Below, piece by piece: positions 34,601-43,431 of a stretch of 64,000 nucleotides of DNA. Both the position numbers and the translations under genes were made by a program. How positions within the stretch are numbered: the first letter of the stretch is position 1; every line of letters begins with the position of its first letter. The stretch lies in NCBI RefSeq assembly GCF_030268085.1, contig NZ_BSDE01000002.1, positions 186,001 through 250,000 of the forward strand, in the 5' to 3' direction. The notes under the pieces were generated by a model. It did no database searches and was not told the origin of the DNA. It worked only from the letters and a program-made list of their open reading frames with translations. This stretch comes from Geothrix limicola. Lineage in GTDB: Bacteria > Acidobacteriota > Holophagae > Holophagales > Holophagaceae.

Positions 34601-35389
34601 CTAGCCCTCCGCCTCGCTCCCCGCGAGTCCGATGGGCGTGCGGTGCAGCTTCCAGCCGGCCAGGGCCCAGCAGAGAGCGCCGAAGGCGAGGAGGGCCAGG
34701 CAGGCAAGCACCGGATGGGTGGTCACCTGTTCCTGGGCCAGCATCTGATTCGCGCGGACCTCGGCGGCGCGGCTGCCGGCGAGGCTTTCGATGTGGTGCG
34801 TGAAGGTGAGGCGCTGCAGGAAGGGCGGGAAGACCCGCACCAGCGGCTCCCAGATGAAGAAATAGAGGGCGCCCCAGAGGGTGCCGCGCTTGAAGAGCAG
34901 GCCCACGAGCGTCATCAAAGCAAGCTCACCCCACCAGGCGCTGACGAGGGCCACCAGGCGCCCGGGCAGCAGGGCGGGATCGCCGCCGATGACCTGAAGG
35001 CCGAGCGTGCCGATCACCAGCCAGGCCGCGCCCCAGAAGAACCAGGGCAGGCCCTTGCCGAGGGGCATCGCCCAGGCGGGGGCGGGCCGCACGAGCATGA
35101 GGGCCAGGGTGCGCTGTTCGAGATCCTCACGGATGCCCGCGGGGGCGGCCACGAGGGCCATGATGGGCAGCATCATCATCACCAGCACGCCGTGGAAGAT
35201 CTTGAGGGCCTCGCCGGGATTGCCCTCCACGCCCTGCAAGCGCGTCACGGTGAAGATGACGATGCTGAGGCCCACCGGCAGGGCCACGAGGCCCGCCAGC
35301 ACCCAGCCGCGGCCCTGAAGGACGCGGGGCGCGTAGCCCAGCGCCGTGGCGCGGATCGTCGCCAGGGGAGAAGGAATTGCAGTGCTCAT
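34601..35389 (-). CDS. ABC-2 type transporter permease (second unit)
   Basis: This 262-residue inner-membrane protein has six predicted helices and the layout of ABC-2 permeases. A helix follows the basic N-terminus (VLAGLVALPVGLSIVI), then the cytoplasmic motif GIREDLEQRTLALMLVRP, which contacts the ATPase. It pairs with the ATPase encoded upstream, from which it is separated by a 166-base gap holding a palindromic element. The start at 35389 was chosen from homology. Together with the 36.5-38.3 kb pair it forms a four-gene minus-strand set. The transported molecule is unknown. Confidence 0.8.
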   Translation of the reverse strand: MSTAIPSPLATIRATALGYAPRVLQGRGWVLAGLVALPVGLSIVIFTVTRLQGVEGNPGEALKIFHGVLVMMMLPIMALVAAPAGIREDLEQRTLALMLVRPAPAWAMPLGKGLPWFFWGAAWLVIGTLGLQVIGGDPALLPGRLVALVSAWWGELALMTLVGLLFKRGTLWGALYFFIWEPLVRVFPPFLQRLTFTHHIESLAGSRAAEVRANQMLAQEQVTTHPVLACLALLAFGALCWALAGWKLHRTPIGLAGSEAEG

Positions 35390-35449
35390 CGGCACCTCGA
35401 ATGACAACGGTGTGGAGCAAGCCTGGGACAGGCTCCGCCTGGCCCAGGC

Positions 35450-35553
35450 GCGGGGGCCTGGGGGGAGGCTCCATGTCCGCAAGCCAGCGGCGAGCGGGAG
35501 CAACGCGCAGCGTTGCGATACATGGAGGCGCGCAGCGAGGAACCCCCGGACAG
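35450..35553. repeat. Large nested palindromic element between ABC genes
   Basis: CTCCATGT (35469-35476) faces ACATGGAG (35520-35527) as a perfect 8-bp inverted repeat. Inside it, CAACGC and GCGTTG (35501-35515) form another with a 3-base loop. Outward, runs of G (35455-35465) face a run of C (about 35543-35547). The element fills most of the gap between ATPase and permease genes and could cap or destabilise the mRNA. Confidence 0.5.
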
Positions 35554-35555
35554 CA

Positions 35556-36476
35556 TTAGGCGTGATCCTTCGTCAAATACTGGAAGACCGCGTCCAGGTT
35601 GAGGTCCAGGGGATCCAGGGCGCGCAGGGGTATGCCGCCTTCGGCCGCGGCCTTCTGCAGGCGCGGGAGGATGTCGCGGGGGGAGCGCACGGAGATGACG
35701 ACGGCGTCCTCCTCCATGCGCATCGCGGCCAGTTCGGGCTGCTCCACGGCCCAGCGGGCCAGCACCTGGGCCTCGCCCGTCAGGCGCAGTTCCACGGGAT
35801 GGCGGTCCAGCAGTTGGCGGATCTCGGTGACCGTGCCTTCGGCCAGCAGGCGGCCGCGGAACAACAGGAGGATGCGGTCCGTGAGCTGGGCGATCTCGCC
35901 GAGGATGTGGCTCGACACGAGGATGCGCGTACCCTTCTCCGCCAGATCGCGCAGGAGGGCCATGAGCGTGAGGCGGGCTTCGGGATCCAGGCCGTTGAAG
36001 GGCTCGTCCAGGATGAGCAGCTCGGGCCCGTGCATGAGGGCCTGGGCCAGGCGGATGCGCTGGCGCATGCCCTTGGACATGCGGGTGAAGGTGAGGTGGG
36101 CGCGGTCCGCCATGCCCACGGTCTCGAGGGCCTTGGCCACTGCGGCATTCAAGGCTTCGCCCGTGAGGCCGGACAGTTCGCCCATCATGCGCAGCCAGCG
36201 GTCGGCGCGCAGGCCCGTGGGCAGGCGGTCGCCCTCGGGCACGAGGCCCAGGCGCGCGAGCACGGCCGGGTTGCGGAAGGGGGCCTGGCCGAAGACCCGC
36301 ACGTCGCCGCCCGAGGGTGGCAGCAGGCCCGAGAGCAGCTGCAGCAGGGAGGACTTGCCGGCGCCGTTGGGGCCCAGCAGGCCCGTGATGCCGCCGCCGT
36401 CCGGCAGCTCGAAGGTGGTGGGGCTGAGGCCGAGGATGGGGCCGTAGCGCAGGGAGGCGCGATCGAGAACGATCAT
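35556..36476 (-). CDS. ABC transporter ATP-binding protein (second unit)
   Basis: This 306-residue ATPase has Walker A GPNGAGKSS, the signature region in RMSKGMRQRIRLAQAL (a degenerate LSGGQ, as usual for the ABC-2 class), and Walker B LLILDEPFNGLDPE with the H-loop SSHILG. A C-terminal regulatory-type region (LTGEAQVLARWAVEQPE) ends it. Its ATG shares a base with the stop codon of the upstream permease gene (TGATG), showing translational coupling. It should power the permease at 34601. Confidence 0.88.
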   Translation of the reverse strand: MIVLDRASLRYGPILGLSPTTFELPDGGGITGLLGPNGAGKSSLLQLLSGLLPPSGGDVRVFGQAPFRNPAVLARLGLVPEGDRLPTGLRADRWLRMMGELSGLTGEALNAAVAKALETVGMADRAHLTFTRMSKGMRQRIRLAQALMHGPELLILDEPFNGLDPEARLTLMALLRDLAEKGTRILVSSHILGEIAQLTDRILLLFRGRLLAEGTVTEIRQLLDRHPVELRLTGEAQVLARWAVEQPELAAMRMEEDAVVISVRSPRDILPRLQKAAAEGGIPLRALDPLDLNLDAVFQYLTKDHA

Positions 36477-37336
36477 CAGATCACCGCTTCAGAAGGTCGT
36501 GTGCGCTTGGCGGCCACGAAGGTCCAGAGGGCGATGTGCAGGGCCGTGCCGAGGAAGGCGGGCAGCCACGCCACCATGGGGCGCTCCACACCCACGAAGA
36601 GCTGGGGCCAGGCTTCGGCCAGCATGATGGGGTTCAGCGCGTCCACGGCGGCAATCCCCGTGAGGCCGTGGATCATGGAGGCCAGGGTGCTGGCGCCCAG
36701 CACGAGGCCGAGCACCCAGCCGATGCCCGCGCGGGGCGTGGCTGCCATGCTCGAGGCCCCCACGGCCAGCGAGCCCATGAGGGCCGAGGCGATGGCCATG
36801 GCCGGCAGCAGGCGCAGGGGCGCCGTGGCCCAGACGGGGCCGTGGAAGCCCGCCAGCAGGAGCGACATGAGCCAGGGCAGGATGGCGAAGGGCAGCAGGA
36901 TCGTGAAGGGCAGCAGGGAGGCGAAGCCCAGCTTGGCGAGCAGGTAATCCTTGGGTGCCACGGGGTGGGCATACATCAGGGGCCGCACGCGGTAGAGCGT
37001 GTCCCGCGCCACGAGGCCGCCGCCCACCAGGGCCACGAGGAACCAGAGCAGGTAGCTGGCGGGGTTGAGCAGGTCCGCCTGGAAGTCGGCGCCCTGGGTC
37101 AGGATCGTCTTCGCGAAATCCTGCATGGGCTTGAAAGCCTCGTTCGTGTGGAGCAGGTGGTCGACATAGATGCGAGCCACCTTCCAGAGCAGCAGCATGA
37201 GGAAGGCGAAGCCGAAGAAGCGGCCGATCTTCTGGCGCCAGAGCCGCGTGAAGTCGAAGCGCATGAGCACGAGGACCGGAGGCTGGCCCAGGTGCAGATC
37301 CGGCGCGGGCGGGAGCGTGGGGGCGTAGATGGGCAT
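36476..37336 (-). CDS. ABC-2 type transporter permease (first unit)
   Basis: This 286-residue inner-membrane protein has six predicted helices. A cytoplasmic motif (GGLVARDTLYRVRPLMYAHP) after the second helix, followed by KDYLLAKLGFASLLPFT, is the usual ATPase contact of ABC-2 exporters. It lies between the two ATPase genes, 3 bases after the upstream one, so it is probably partner of the 307-residue ATPase. The last base of its stop overlaps the start of the next ATPase. No substrate can be assigned; similar two-pair sets are seen for gliding, copper or antibiotic functions. Confidence 0.82.
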   Translation of the reverse strand: MPIYAPTLPPAPDLHLGQPPVLVLMRFDFTRLWRQKIGRFFGFAFLMLLLWKVARIYVDHLLHTNEAFKPMQDFAKTILTQGADFQADLLNPASYLLWFLVALVGGGLVARDTLYRVRPLMYAHPVAPKDYLLAKLGFASLLPFTILLPFAILPWLMSLLLAGFHGPVWATAPLRLLPAMAIASALMGSLAVGASSMAATPRAGIGWVLGLVLGASTLASMIHGLTGIAAVDALNPIMLAEAWPQLFVGVERPMVAWLPAFLGTALHIALWTFVAAKRTRPSEAVI

Positions 37337-37339
37337 GGA

Positions 37340-38263
37340 CTAGGCTCCCGTCTGAGGATGGAGGGCCCGGAGCAGCACTTCGTCCAAGCGGTCGTGGCGC
37401 GGGGTCACCTGCACGAGGGTGGCGCCCTGGCCTTCGGCCCAGCGGAAGGCACCGCGGGGATCGGCCTCGGTGAGTTCCAGATCGTAGAGGCCGTTTCTAG
37501 CCTCCAGCACGGCGCCCAGTTCGGACAGGGCCGCCTCCTGGGCCGCGTCCAGCGGATCGAGGAAACGCAGCTCCACCCGCTTCGCCAGCGCCTTGCGCAG
37601 GCCCGCCATGGAGCCCGCGGCCTTGATCTGGCCCTGGTCGAGAATCACGAGCTGATCCGCCACGCGCTCCACGTCGCCCAGCAGGTGGGACGCGAGGATG
37701 ACGCCCGTGCCGAGTTCGGCGTGCACGCGCAGCACCAGGTCCAGCATGCGGCGGCGACCATCGGGATCGAGGCCGTTGGTGGGTTCGTCCAGAAAGATCA
37801 ACTCCGGGCTGTGCACAAGGGCCTGGGCCAGCTTCACCCGTTGGCGCATGCCCGTGGAATAGCCGCTGACGGGGCGGTAGCGCGATTCGTCGAGCCCCAC
37901 GAAGTAGAGCACCTCGTGGGCGCGGTCCCGCGCGGCTTCGGGCGCGAGGCCGCTCAATTCACCCCAGAAGGCCACCTGCTCGTAGGCCGAGGCGTCCTCG
38001 ATGAGGGCGTCGTACTCGGGCATGTAGCCGATGCGGGCCCGCAGCTTCGCCGACTCCGCGGCATCCAGGGCCACGCCCAGCACCGTGCCCGAGCCCATGG
38101 AGGGCGCCAGAAGGCCCAGCAGCGTTTTCAGCAGGGTGGACTTGCCGGCGCCGTTGGGGCCCAGCAGGCCCACGATGCCTCGGTCGAGGGAGAGGGTCAG
38201 GCCCTTCAGCGCGGGCGCCGACGTCGCGGCGTAGCGCACTTCCAGGTTCTCGAAGGCGATCAA
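37340..38263 (-). CDS. ABC transporter ATP-binding protein (first unit)
   Basis: This 307-residue ATPase opens the ABC operon. Walker A is GPNGAGKST, the signature is YSTGMRQRVKLAQAL, Walker B is LIFLDEPTNGLDPD, and the H-loop lies in ILASHLLGDVERVADQ. The C-terminal half resembles the NosF/CcmA-type regulatory end. The start codon at 38263 faces the membrane protein gene at 38379, so the 115 bases between them hold two divergent promoters. I could not pick out clear boxes. Confidence 0.9.
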   Translation of the reverse strand: MIAFENLEVRYAATSAPALKGLTLSLDRGIVGLLGPNGAGKSTLLKTLLGLLAPSMGSGTVLGVALDAAESAKLRARIGYMPEYDALIEDASAYEQVAFWGELSGLAPEAARDRAHEVLYFVGLDESRYRPVSGYSTGMRQRVKLAQALVHSPELIFLDEPTNGLDPDGRRRMLDLVLRVHAELGTGVILASHLLGDVERVADQLVILDQGQIKAAGSMAGLRKALAKRVELRFLDPLDAAQEAALSELGAVLEARNGLYDLELTEADPRGAFRWAEGQGATLVQVTPRHDRLDEVLLRALHPQTGA

Positions 38264-38378
38264 CGGGGCCTCCAGGCTGCGGTCACAAATGCTCCAGGAT
38301 GTTGGCGGCTACGAGCGGGCGCGGGAATGGATTAGGCTGTAGACCACCATCATCCTCCCACTTCCCCGAAGGCCCCGC

Positions 38379-39593
38379 ATGCAACTCCTGGACTGGCCCT
38401 TCCTCGACGCCCTGCAGACCGGGGCGTTGGCGGCCCTGTTCTTCAGCTTCGGCACCGACGCCCTCTCCCGCCGCGACCGCATGATGGGCTGGCTGGCCGT
38501 CACCTGCCTCCTCGTGGGCCTGCGCCACGCCGTGCTGGCCCTGGGCACCCTGCCCACCCTCAACCCCGACCTGGTGGACCGTGCCCAGAGCCTGCTGGTG
38601 ACCTGCGGGTTCATCGCCCTCTGCGCCGCCCTGACCAACCTGTTCCCCCGGCACTTCCCGCGCCATTTCGCCGGATGGATCGCCCTGGGCATGGTCCCGA
38701 ACTACGCGCGAAATCTGCTGCTGCCGCATCCCGGCTTCTGGGACACGTTCATGCACAACGCCGCGAACGTCACCTACCTGGTGGGCTGCGGCTTCCTCAT
38801 CTATTGGACGCTGAGGGCGCGGCAGGACGGGGATCCCATGGCACGCCGGCTCTTCCTCGGCCTCCTGGGCCTCACCCTGCCTGTGGTGGTGGAGATCACG
38901 GCCCTCAGCTTCTTCGACCTCAAGATCCGCCTCTCGGGCTTCAGCCTCGTGATCCTGGCCATGGCCATCGGCACCTCCTGGCAGTGGCTCGTGGTGAACA
39001 GCATGGAATCGCGCATCCACGCGGCCGAAACCGAAAGCGAAACCTGGCGCAGCCTCGTCCCGGGCCACGCGTTCCGCACGGACCGCCCCTCCCAGGCCAT
39101 GGACGCCCTCTTCGGGACGAGCTGGCCCGACCGCATCCGGACCTCGCCGGAGGCCTCGCTGGTGGGCTCGGACGGCGCCACCTACCGCGTCCACAGCCGA
39201 CCCCTCTACGACCACGAACGCCTCGGATCCTACGAGCGCGAGGAGGAGGCCCAACCCGGCAATCAAGGCTTCCTGTCCGGGTGGACCGTCGCCATCGGCC
39301 TGGACAACGCCATCGAAAGCGCGAGGATCCAGGGGCTGTTGCGCTCCTGGGGCGCGAACGTGCACCTCTGGGGCACCGTGCCTCCGCGCGAAGGACCCTA
39401 TCCCAGTGTGCTCATCTGGGCCCGGGAACCGAGCATCCTCGCCGTCTGGCGGGAGGATGACCTGCTCCGGCGCCGCCCGCGCTGGATCCAGATCGGCGGC
39501 CCGGCCACCAAGGGACCCCACGCCCGCCTGGAGCCCGGCCCCACCGAGGAAAGCCTGCGGAACAGCCTCGAGCAACTCCTGTCCAGGCGCTGA
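38379..39593 (+). CDS. Seven-helix membrane protein with degenerate receiver-like C-terminus
   Basis: The first 210 residues of this 404-residue protein form about seven membrane helices. The last hundred (from about 300, SGWTVAIGLDNAIESARIQG) have the strand-helix rhythm of a response-regulator receiver, with LDN in place of the acidic pocket. Where the phospho-acceptor Asp should be, the strand reads PSVLIWARE, so phosphorylation by the usual route is unlikely. No histidine kinase domain lies between. It may have decayed from a hybrid sensor or may act by protein contact. The stop overlaps a 28-base imperfect tandem repeat (39587-39643). It precedes dnaE on the same strand. Confidence 0.55.
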   Translation: MQLLDWPFLDALQTGALAALFFSFGTDALSRRDRMMGWLAVTCLLVGLRHAVLALGTLPTLNPDLVDRAQSLLVTCGFIALCAALTNLFPRHFPRHFAGWIALGMVPNYARNLLLPHPGFWDTFMHNAANVTYLVGCGFLIYWTLRARQDGDPMARRLFLGLLGLTLPVVVEITALSFFDLKIRLSGFSLVILAMAIGTSWQWLVVNSMESRIHAAETESETWRSLVPGHAFRTDRPSQAMDALFGTSWPDRIRTSPEASLVGSDGATYRVHSRPLYDHERLGSYEREEEAQPGNQGFLSGWTVAIGLDNAIESARIQGLLRSWGANVHLWGTVPPREGPYPSVLIWAREPSILAVWREDDLLRRRPRWIQIGGPATKGPHARLEPGPTEESLRNSLEQLLSRR

Positions 39594-39643
39594 GGCCGTG
39601 AAGGCCGGGCAGGCGCCGAGACCGTGAGGGCCGGCAGGCACTG
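39587..39643 (+). repeat. Imperfect tandem repeat at the end of the membrane-sensor gene
   Basis: Two copies of about 28 bases begin GCGCTGAGGCCGTGAAGG (from 39588) and GCGCCGAGACCGTGAGGG (from 39613). The first contains the stop codon TGA of the upstream gene. It probably arose by a local duplication. No function is evident. Confidence 0.5.
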
Positions 39644-39730
39644 ACCCGGGGGCACTTGCCCGAAACCGCGGCATCCGTCGGAGAATGGATTTATGAGTAT
39701 GAAGCATGAGCGAAATACCACTTTGGCGAA

Positions 39731-39769
39731 GCCGCAGCCCGAAGGGTGCGGCACAGGAGGTGCCGCATG
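39731..39769 (+). promoter_or_regulatory. dnaE leader: two mutually exclusive hairpins around the ribosome-binding site
   Basis: GCCGCA (39731-39736) pairs with TGCGGC (39747-39752), with CCC and GGG stacked inside a GAA loop. Alternatively TGCGGCAC (39747-39754) pairs with GTGCCGCA (39760-39767), a perfect 8-bp stem whose 5-base loop AGGAG is the ribosome-binding site and whose arm includes the A of the start codon. The middle strand is shared, so only one hairpin can form at a time. This is seen in sequence; the control of dnaE translation is inferred. Confidence 0.6.
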
Positions 39770-42700
39770 AGCTTCGCCCATCTGCACCTGCACACCGAGC
39801 ATTCCCTCCTCGACGGCCTGACGCGCATTCCCGACTTGGTCAAGAAATGCCGCAACTCCGGCATGCCCGCCGTGGCCGTGACGGATCACGGAAACATGTT
39901 CGGCATGATGAAGCTCTTCGACGCCTGCGAGAAGACGAAGGACGCCGATGGCAACTGGGCCGTGAAGCCCATCCTGGGCTGCGAGGTCTACGTCGCCCCC
40001 AAGACGCGCTTCGACCGGAAGCTCGAGGCCAAGAACACGACGGGCGAGGAGGGACTGGAGGACTGCGTGGATCCCAGCGGCAGCCGTGACGCGGGCTACC
40101 ACCTGGTGCTGCTGGCCAAGAACCCCGTGGGCTTTGCCAACCTCTCCAAGCTCGTATCGGCGGGCTTCACCGAGGGCTTCTACTACAAGCCGCGCATCGA
40201 CAAGGACATCCTCCGCGAGCACAGCGAGGGTCTCATCGCGCTGTCCGCCTGCCTGGGCGGCGAGGTGCAGGCCCGCATCCTCCAGAACCGCCTGGACCAG
40301 GCGGAGCGCGTGGCCCGGGACTTCCGCGACCTCTTCGGCGAGGACTTCTACCTGGAAATCCAGGACCAGGGCTTCGACAAAGAGAAGGAGATCATCCCCT
40401 TCCAGCAGCAGCTCGCAGAGCGTCTGGGCATCCCGCTCGTGGCCACCAACGACGCCCACTACCTCAATCACGAGGATGCCGACCTGCACGACACGCTGCT
40501 CTGCATCGGCACCAAAACCACCAAGGCCAAGGAGCGCCGCATGCGCTTCTCAACGGATCAGTTTTTCGTGAAAACGCCCGAGGAGATGCGGGCCGTGTTC
40601 CCCGATCACCCGGAATACCTGGAGCGCACCCTCGAAATCGCGGCCAAGGTCGACCTCTTCCCCATCACGCGCAAGCCCGTCACCCCGCGCTTCCCCGTGC
40701 CAGAGGGCTTCGACCTGGAATCCTACTTCGTGCATATCGCCAAGGAGACCTTCGAGCAGCGCCTGGCGGAATGCCGCCCCCTCTGGCAGGCCGGCGCCCT
40801 CAAGCATCCCGAAGAAAAATACCGCGAGCGCCTGGCCTTCGAGCTGGACATGATCCTGAAGATGGGATTCCCAGGCTACTTCCTGCTGGTCTGGGACTTC
40901 ATCCGCAAGGCCCGGGAGATGGGCGTGCCCGTGGGCCCCGGCCGCGGCTCGGCGGCGGGCAGCATCGTGGCCTGGTCCATGAAGATCACGGACATCGATC
41001 CGATGCAGTATGACCTGCTCTTCGAGCGCTTCCTCAACCCCGAGCGCGTATCCATGCCCGACGTGGACATCGACTTCTGCCGCGACGGCCGCCAGCGCGT
41101 CATCGACTACGTCACCGAGAAGTACGGCCAGGACAAGGTCAGCAACATCGTCACCATCAACCAGCTCAAGACCAAGGCCGTGATCAAGGACGTGGCGCGG
41201 GTCTTCGAGAAGGATTTCGCCTTCGCCAACAACCTCACCAAGCTGGTGCCCCAGGAGCCCGGCAAGCCCATCACCGTGGGCGAGGCGCTGGAGAAGAGCG
41301 ACAAGCTGCGCGAGCTGTACGAGAGCGATCCCGAGGTGAAGAACATCCTCGACATCTCGGCGCGTCTCGAAGGCCTGGCCCGCAATACCGGCGTGCACGC
41401 GGCGGGCGTCATCATCGCCCCTGACGAGCTCACCCGGTTCGCGCCGCTGAGCATGGATAAGGACAAGAAGGTGATGGTGCAGTACACCATGATCGACGCC
41501 GAGCGCGCCGGCCTTCTGAAGATGGACTTCCTGGGCCTGGAAACGCTGACGCAGATCGCCAAGACCCAGGAGGTCATCGCGCGGCGCCATGGGCAGCCCA
41601 TGGACATGACCACCATCCGCACCTTCGACGACAAGAAGACCTTCGACCTCTTCGCCGCGGGCGACACGGACGGCGTCTTCCAGTTCGAATCCGGCGGCAT
41701 GAAGCAGCTGCTGCGACAGCTGGGCCCCGACCGCTTCGACGACCTCATCGCGCTCAACGCGCTCTTCCGCCCGGGCCCCCTGGGCGCGGGCATGGGCACC
41801 ACGTACGTGGAGCGCCGCCACGGCCGCGAGCCCGTCACCTACATGTTCCCCGACCTGGAGCCCATCCTCTCCCCGACCTACGGCGTGATCCTCTACCAGG
41901 AGCAGGTCATGCAGATTGCCAGCCTCATCGCCGGGTATTCGCTCGGCGAGGCCGACATGCTGCGCCGCGCCATGGGCAAGAAGGACAAGGAGAAGATGGC
42001 GAAGGAGAAGACCAAGTTCATCGAGCGCGGCGTCGATCGGAAATACGACAAGACCAAGGTCGCCGAGCTCTTCGACTTGATCGAGTTCTTCGCGGGCTAC
42101 GGCTTCAACAAGAGCCACAGCGCCGCCTACGCCATGGTGGCCTACGAGACCGCCTACCTGAAGGCGAACTTCAAGGTGGAGTTCATGGCGGGCCTGCTTT
42201 CCACCAAGTCCGGCCGCACGGATGACGTGGCCAAGTACGTGCAGAACTGCCGCGAGGGCGGCATCGAAGTGCTGGGCCCCGACATCAACGAATCGGCGCT
42301 GGATTTCACGGCGACTTCCGAACGACAGATCCGGTTCGGGTTTGCCGCGGTCAAGGGACTCGGCGACGCCGCCCTGCAGGCCATCATGGAGGCCCGCCGG
42401 GCCGAGGGCCGCTTCAAGGATCTCTTCCACGCCCTCAAGAGCACCGACCTCTCCAAGGCCAACCGCAAGGTGTGGGAATGCCTCATCAAGGCCGGCGCCT
42501 TCGACAGCCTGGAACCCAACCGCGCGGCCCTGCTGCAGGGCCTTCCGGACGCCGTGTCCGCCGCTTCGCGGGGCAACGACGACGCGGGCATGACCAGCCT
42601 CTTCGACGATGCGGAGATGGCCACCCTTCAAGAGGACTGGCGCGTGCCCGAGAACATCGAGCCCTGGGATCGCAAGACGCGCCTCGCCGCGGAGCGCGAG

Positions 42701-43393
42701 GTGCTGGGCCTCTTCGTCAGCGGCCATCCGCTGGAGGAATTCGCGGACGCCATCCAGGTGCACACCCACGGCACCCTCGCCAAGATCGTGGAGGATGCCA
42801 CCTCCGGGCGGCTGCGCGACCGCAACGAGGTGACGCTGGGCGCCATGGTCTCGACCGTCGCCTTCAAGGCCAATCAGAAGGGCGAACCCTGGGCCATCAT
42901 GGTGGTGGAAGATCTCACGGGCAAAATGGAAGTGCTGCTCATGGCCAGCAAGTGGGACCCCGTCACCAAGAAACCCGGTATGCGGCCTTTCGAGCGCTAC
43001 CGCCACTTCGCCGTGCCCGAGGCCATGCTCCGCATCACGGGCGAACTGCGCGTGGAGACGATCCAGGGCAACGGCAATGGCGCCGAAGGGGAAGAAGACG
43101 AGGAGCAGACCGTCGTGAAGGTCTTCGCCACCATGCTCGAGCCCCTGGAAAGCTTCCAGGGCCAGGGCTTCACGGGCGCGCTCATCCGCCTGCCCCCGGG
43201 GGAATGCCCGCCACGCATGGCGACGCTGCTGGCCGATCACAAGGGGGACCTGCCCGTGACCTTCGAGTACCGATCGAAGGAGGGCCTCACGGCCCGGGTG
43301 AAGGCCGGACACGACCTGCGCCTGAAACACGATCCGGACCTGGCCGAAAAGCTCGCCAAGGAAACGGGCTGCGCCCTGAGCTGGACCTACTAG
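39767..43393 (+). CDS. dnaE: DNA polymerase III alpha subunit
   Basis: This 1208-residue replicative polymerase begins with the PHP domain (FAHLHLHTEHSLLDG, VAVTDHGNM). Motifs of the palm follow: GRGSAAGSIVAW and PDVDIDF, with the catalytic Asp pair at about 432. A third acidic residue, the helix-hairpin-helix region, an OB-fold (LGAMVSTVAFKANQKGEPWAI) and a C-terminal tau/beta-binding end complete it. AGGAGG lies 6 bases upstream of ATG 39767; an ATG at 39746 is in frame but lacks a ribosome-binding site. The leader contains the hairpin switch at 39731-39769. It stands alone, converging on an NTF2-like gene. Confidence 0.95.
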   Translation: MSFAHLHLHTEHSLLDGLTRIPDLVKKCRNSGMPAVAVTDHGNMFGMMKLFDACEKTKDADGNWAVKPILGCEVYVAPKTRFDRKLEAKNTTGEEGLEDCVDPSGSRDAGYHLVLLAKNPVGFANLSKLVSAGFTEGFYYKPRIDKDILREHSEGLIALSACLGGEVQARILQNRLDQAERVARDFRDLFGEDFYLEIQDQGFDKEKEIIPFQQQLAERLGIPLVATNDAHYLNHEDADLHDTLLCIGTKTTKAKERRMRFSTDQFFVKTPEEMRAVFPDHPEYLERTLEIAAKVDLFPITRKPVTPRFPVPEGFDLESYFVHIAKETFEQRLAECRPLWQAGALKHPEEKYRERLAFELDMILKMGFPGYFLLVWDFIRKAREMGVPVGPGRGSAAGSIVAWSMKITDIDPMQYDLLFERFLNPERVSMPDVDIDFCRDGRQRVIDYVTEKYGQDKVSNIVTINQLKTKAVIKDVARVFEKDFAFANNLTKLVPQEPGKPITVGEALEKSDKLRELYESDPEVKNILDISARLEGLARNTGVHAAGVIIAPDELTRFAPLSMDKDKKVMVQYTMIDAERAGLLKMDFLGLETLTQIAKTQEVIARRHGQPMDMTTIRTFDDKKTFDLFAAGDTDGVFQFESGGMKQLLRQLGPDRFDDLIALNALFRPGPLGAGMGTTYVERRHGREPVTYMFPDLEPILSPTYGVILYQEQVMQIASLIAGYSLGEADMLRRAMGKKDKEKMAKEKTKFIERGVDRKYDKTKVAELFDLIEFFAGYGFNKSHSAAYAMVAYETAYLKANFKVEFMAGLLSTKSGRTDDVAKYVQNCREGGIEVLGPDINESALDFTATSERQIRFGFAAVKGLGDAALQAIMEARRAEGRFKDLFHALKSTDLSKANRKVWECLIKAGAFDSLEPNRAALLQGLPDAVSAASRGNDDAGMTSLFDDAEMATLQEDWRVPENIEPWDRKTRLAAEREVLGLFVSGHPLEEFADAIQVHTHGTLAKIVEDATSGRLRDRNEVTLGAMVSTVAFKANQKGEPWAIMVVEDLTGKMEVLLMASKWDPVTKKPGMRPFERYRHFAVPEAMLRITGELRVETIQGNGNGAEGEEDEEQTVVKVFATMLEPLESFQGQGFTGALIRLPPGECPPRMATLLADHKGDLPVTFEYRSKEGLTARVKAGHDLRLKHDPDLAEKLAKETGCALSWTY

Positions 43394-43426
43394 GGCACCT
43401 GGTCTCACCCTTCCACGATGGTGCCC
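43393..43426. terminator. Possible hairpin between dnaE and the convergent gene
   Basis: GGGCACC (43393-43399 plus the preceding stop) and GGTGCCC (43420-43426) form a perfect 7-bp stem with a 20-base loop. There is no T tract, so termination is uncertain, but the position between convergent stops fits a terminator. Confidence 0.35.
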
Positions 43427-43431
43427 GGGCC

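Noticed and set aside
40550-43408. Long open frame antisense to dnaE
   Set aside because: It mirrors dnaE over its whole length and has no recognisable domain or ribosome-binding site.
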